From: Bimastos eiseni
Lineage: Eukaryota > Annelida > Clitellata > Crassiclitellata > Lumbricidae
NCBI GenBank assembly: GCA_959347315.1
Contig: OY365806.1
Location: 23,760,900 to 23,824,899 of the forward strand
Direction: 5' to 3'
DNA length: 64,000 nt
This document shows positions 62,132 through 64,000 of the stretch, piece after piece; within the stretch, counting starts at the first letter, position 1; each line of letters starts with the position of its first letter. The notes beneath the pieces were generated by a model. That model did no database searches, was not told where the DNA came from, and saw only the letters and a program-made list of their open reading frames with translations. The position numbers were made by a program, and so were the translations under genes.

Positions 62132-64000
62132 ATGACATCTGAAATTGTTGTGTTGTTGCTGGCTTGGACAACGGTGGCAACAGACTTAATGGTTAAATCA
62201 AAGAGCAACTCAGGCGAACCAAGCCATGCTTCAGTGAACCATACAAACACAACCTGTAAAGAACTATCGAAATCTGTTGTCTGTTTTGATCTAGTGACAC
62301 CGGAAATACGAGAATTTCACAGCGATTTTGATGCCTCTAGTGAGTCGAAATCAATTCATAGAGTTGACTATGAATTTGTGGCATTTGGCAAACGAATATA
62401 CCTTAGATTAAATAGAATTTGGGAGTCTGATATTATTCCACCATGGACTGAGATTAAAACCATTTCATCTACAGGCGAAAAGACATACTTCGCAAAAGAT
62501 TTAAATCTGACCTTCTTCCAGGGTTCAGAAGTAAGTGAAAAAACATCTTATGCACATGGCACTTTCATTAAAGGTGAATTTGATGGTACGTTAAAGACCA
62601 TTGGGGAAGTTTACTATGTTGAACCAGCATGGAAATATCCAGAAATTGGTCATAAAGGAGACAAAATGGCTGTGGTGTATAGACGATCAGATGTTCGATA
62701 TCCTAAAAGAAGTTGTAGTTCATCCATGAGAAATGAACATTTTCAGGAATCTAGTTTAGAGAAGAATCTTAACTTCACTAGCAGAAAACGTCGTAATCTA
62801 GGAAAAATTTCAAGAACTTGTGAGTTGTTTATTATGACTGATCACACATTTTATCAGTTGTCTGGTTTTAGAAATCTGGAAAGTACTGTTTCTGAGGTAG
62901 TCTACCATGTTACGGAAGCTGACTACATCTTTCGTATGGCAGACTTTGATGGAGATTTATTAGGAGATAACATTGGTTTTAAGATTTCAAAACTGAACAT
63001 TGTTCAAGATATCTTGTCTCCTCATTACAACATGAGGAGTATGACTTTAGACATAGAGGATTATTTGCACCAGTTTTCAAAGTACACCTTTGACAAATAC
63101 TGTCTCGCAACTGTTTTCGCATTTCGTGACTTTTCAAAGGGTAGCATTGGACTTGCTTATACAGCCGGTCCATCCAAGCTCAGTCCACCTGGAGGCTTAT
63201 GTGAAAAACGCTTAAAGTACAGCATGAATGGCATTGTGGATTATTTTAGCTTCAATGCACTAGTTGTTAGTCAGGCGAATAATGGTCTAAAGCTACCAAA
63301 AGAGGTAGTTGCACTCACCTTAACACATGAGCTAGGCCATGCATTTGGCTCACGGCATGATGATGAGACGGCTGACACTTCTTGTTACCCTGGAAAACAG
63401 TCTCCTTCTGGTAATTTTATTATGTTTTCAACGAATGCTGGAATTGAACGTAAGAATAACTGGCAGTTCTCACACTGTTCTTTGGCTTTCATAGCACCAG
63501 TTATTCAGAATAAAGGTAGTTGCTTGATCGTCCACAGGCCTCCAGTGTGTGGAAATATGCAGATTGAGGCACCTGAAGAATGTGATTGTGGTAACGCCTA
63601 CTCTTGTGAAAGAGTTGACCGATGTTGTACACCTGCGGCCAGTTACAAGGGAGATTCCACTTCTCAGTTTCCTGGCTGCGCAATAGCACGAGAAAGTGGA
63701 ATGCATTGCAGTCCAAAATCAAAGCTATGCTGTGATGACAAATGTAAGATCATCTCTTCTGAATCAAACACCGTCTGTCGGCCTGCGACAGACTGCATAC
63801 ATGAAACAAGTTGCGATGGTCGAACTGATTCATGCCCATATCCCGTTTTTAGACACGATGACACTCTCTGCGGTGGTGGCTCCGGAAAGTGTCGTATGGG
63901 AAGCTGCAGCATTTCACTTTGCCAAATGAATGGAATGGTTGACTGCTCTTGTGCCTTGAAGGCAGCAGCATGCAGAGTCTGCTGTGGGTGCACCATTGAC
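62132..64000 (+). CDS. ADAM10-like membrane metalloprotease (sheddase), intronless as far as seen, partial
   Basis: Zinc endopeptidase of the ADAM10/Kuzbanian type, which at the plasma membrane sheds ectodomains such as Notch. One reading frame of 623 codons runs from the ATG at 62132 to the window end with no intron or stop. Residues 1-18 form a signal peptide; a prodomain follows with YYVEPAWKYPE and a furin-type site RKRR at 218-221. The catalytic domain carries HELGHAFGSRHD at 399-410 (zinc histidines 399, 403, 409; catalytic Glu400) and the Met-turn in NFIMF. The disintegrin domain starts near CGN (473) with EECDCG; the cysteine-rich part has the ADAM10-type ending CQMNGMVDCSCA...CRVCCGC. 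The transmembrane segment would lie beyond the edge. The first residues before the prodomain match only loosely, so the start is likely but not proven. All key residues are intact. ADAM17 is less likely because of the compact cysteine-rich end. Confidence 0.92.
   Translation, partial: MTSEIVVLLLAWTTVATDLMVKSKSNSGEPSHASVNHTNTTCKELSKSVVCFDLVTPEIREFHSDFDASSESKSIHRVDYEFVAFGKRIYLRLNRIWESDIIPPWTEIKTISSTGEKTYFAKDLNLTFFQGSEVSEKTSYAHGTFIKGEFDGTLKTIGEVYYVEPAWKYPEIGHKGDKMAVVYRRSDVRYPKRSCSSSMRNEHFQESSLEKNLNFTSRKRRNLGKISRTCELFIMTDHTFYQLSGFRNLESTVSEVVYHVTEADYIFRMADFDGDLLGDNIGFKISKLNIVQDILSPHYNMRSMTLDIEDYLHQFSKYTFDKYCLATVFAFRDFSKGSIGLAYTAGPSKLSPPGGLCEKRLKYSMNGIVDYFSFNALVVSQANNGLKLPKEVVALTLTHELGHAFGSRHDDETADTSCYPGKQSPSGNFIMFSTNAGIERKNNWQFSHCSLAFIAPVIQNKGSCLIVHRPPVCGNMQIEAPEECDCGNAYSCERVDRCCTPAASYKGDSTSQFPGCAIARESGMHCSPKSKLCCDDKCKIISSESNTVCRPATDCIHETSCDGRTDSCPYPVFRHDDTLCGGGSGKCRMGSCSISLCQMNGMVDCSCALKAAACRVCCGCTID

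Noticed and set aside
63470..63996. Long minus-strand frames opposite the metalloprotease
   Set aside because: Shadows of the ADAM10-like coding strand. Only the plus strand shows family motifs.

Overview
The window is animal nuclear DNA. Genes are split into many short exons (roughly 57-490 bp) with GT-AG introns. The sequence is AT-rich, and intergenic and intronic DNA is full of transposon remains. No operon, phage, CRISPR or bacterial gene was seen. The gene set (golgin-84, RPAP1, an ADAM10-type metalloprotease, and a DPH6 that keeps two RidA domains) and the transposon mix suggest an invertebrate, possibly a sponge or cnidarian; the species cannot be named from sequence alone.

Layout: (1) 1-96 may be the edge of an exon on the minus strand. 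(2) 2219-9826, minus: DPH6, diphthine-ammonia ligase, with 14 recovered exons; the start exon and probably the last exon are not recovered. (3) 9.9-18.2 kb: a repeat island with a hAT-type MITE, a ~190 bp tandem repeat, LINE fragments, a decayed Ulp1-like transposon gene, a tRNA-derived SINE, a 1.2 kb hAT element and a second inverted-repeat element carrying a minisatellite. (4) 18276-29087, plus: golgin-84 (GOLGA5), complete in 14 coding exons (707 aa). (5) 30986-57308, minus: RPAP1, with 23 exons recovered; a few small exons and the N-terminus are missing. (6) 57.3-62.1 kb: intergenic DNA with LINE tails and a possible promoter. (7) 62132 to the window end, plus: an uninterrupted 623-codon ADAM10-like reading frame that runs off the edge.

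The genes do not form a pathway: DPH6 modifies elongation factor 2, golgin-84 tethers Golgi vesicles, RPAP1 assembles RNA polymerase II, and ADAM10 sheds membrane proteins. Their linkage is still notable, because the human DPH6, RPAP1 and ADAM10 genes all lie on chromosome 15 and GOLGA5 on 14, two chromosomes thought to derive from one ancestor. The most striking non-genic signal is a set of at least seven non-autonomous hAT-type elements with readable 8-bp target duplications, two of them members of a family with repeated TATCGCGATA palindromes at the ends. I found no convincing undescribed functional system.
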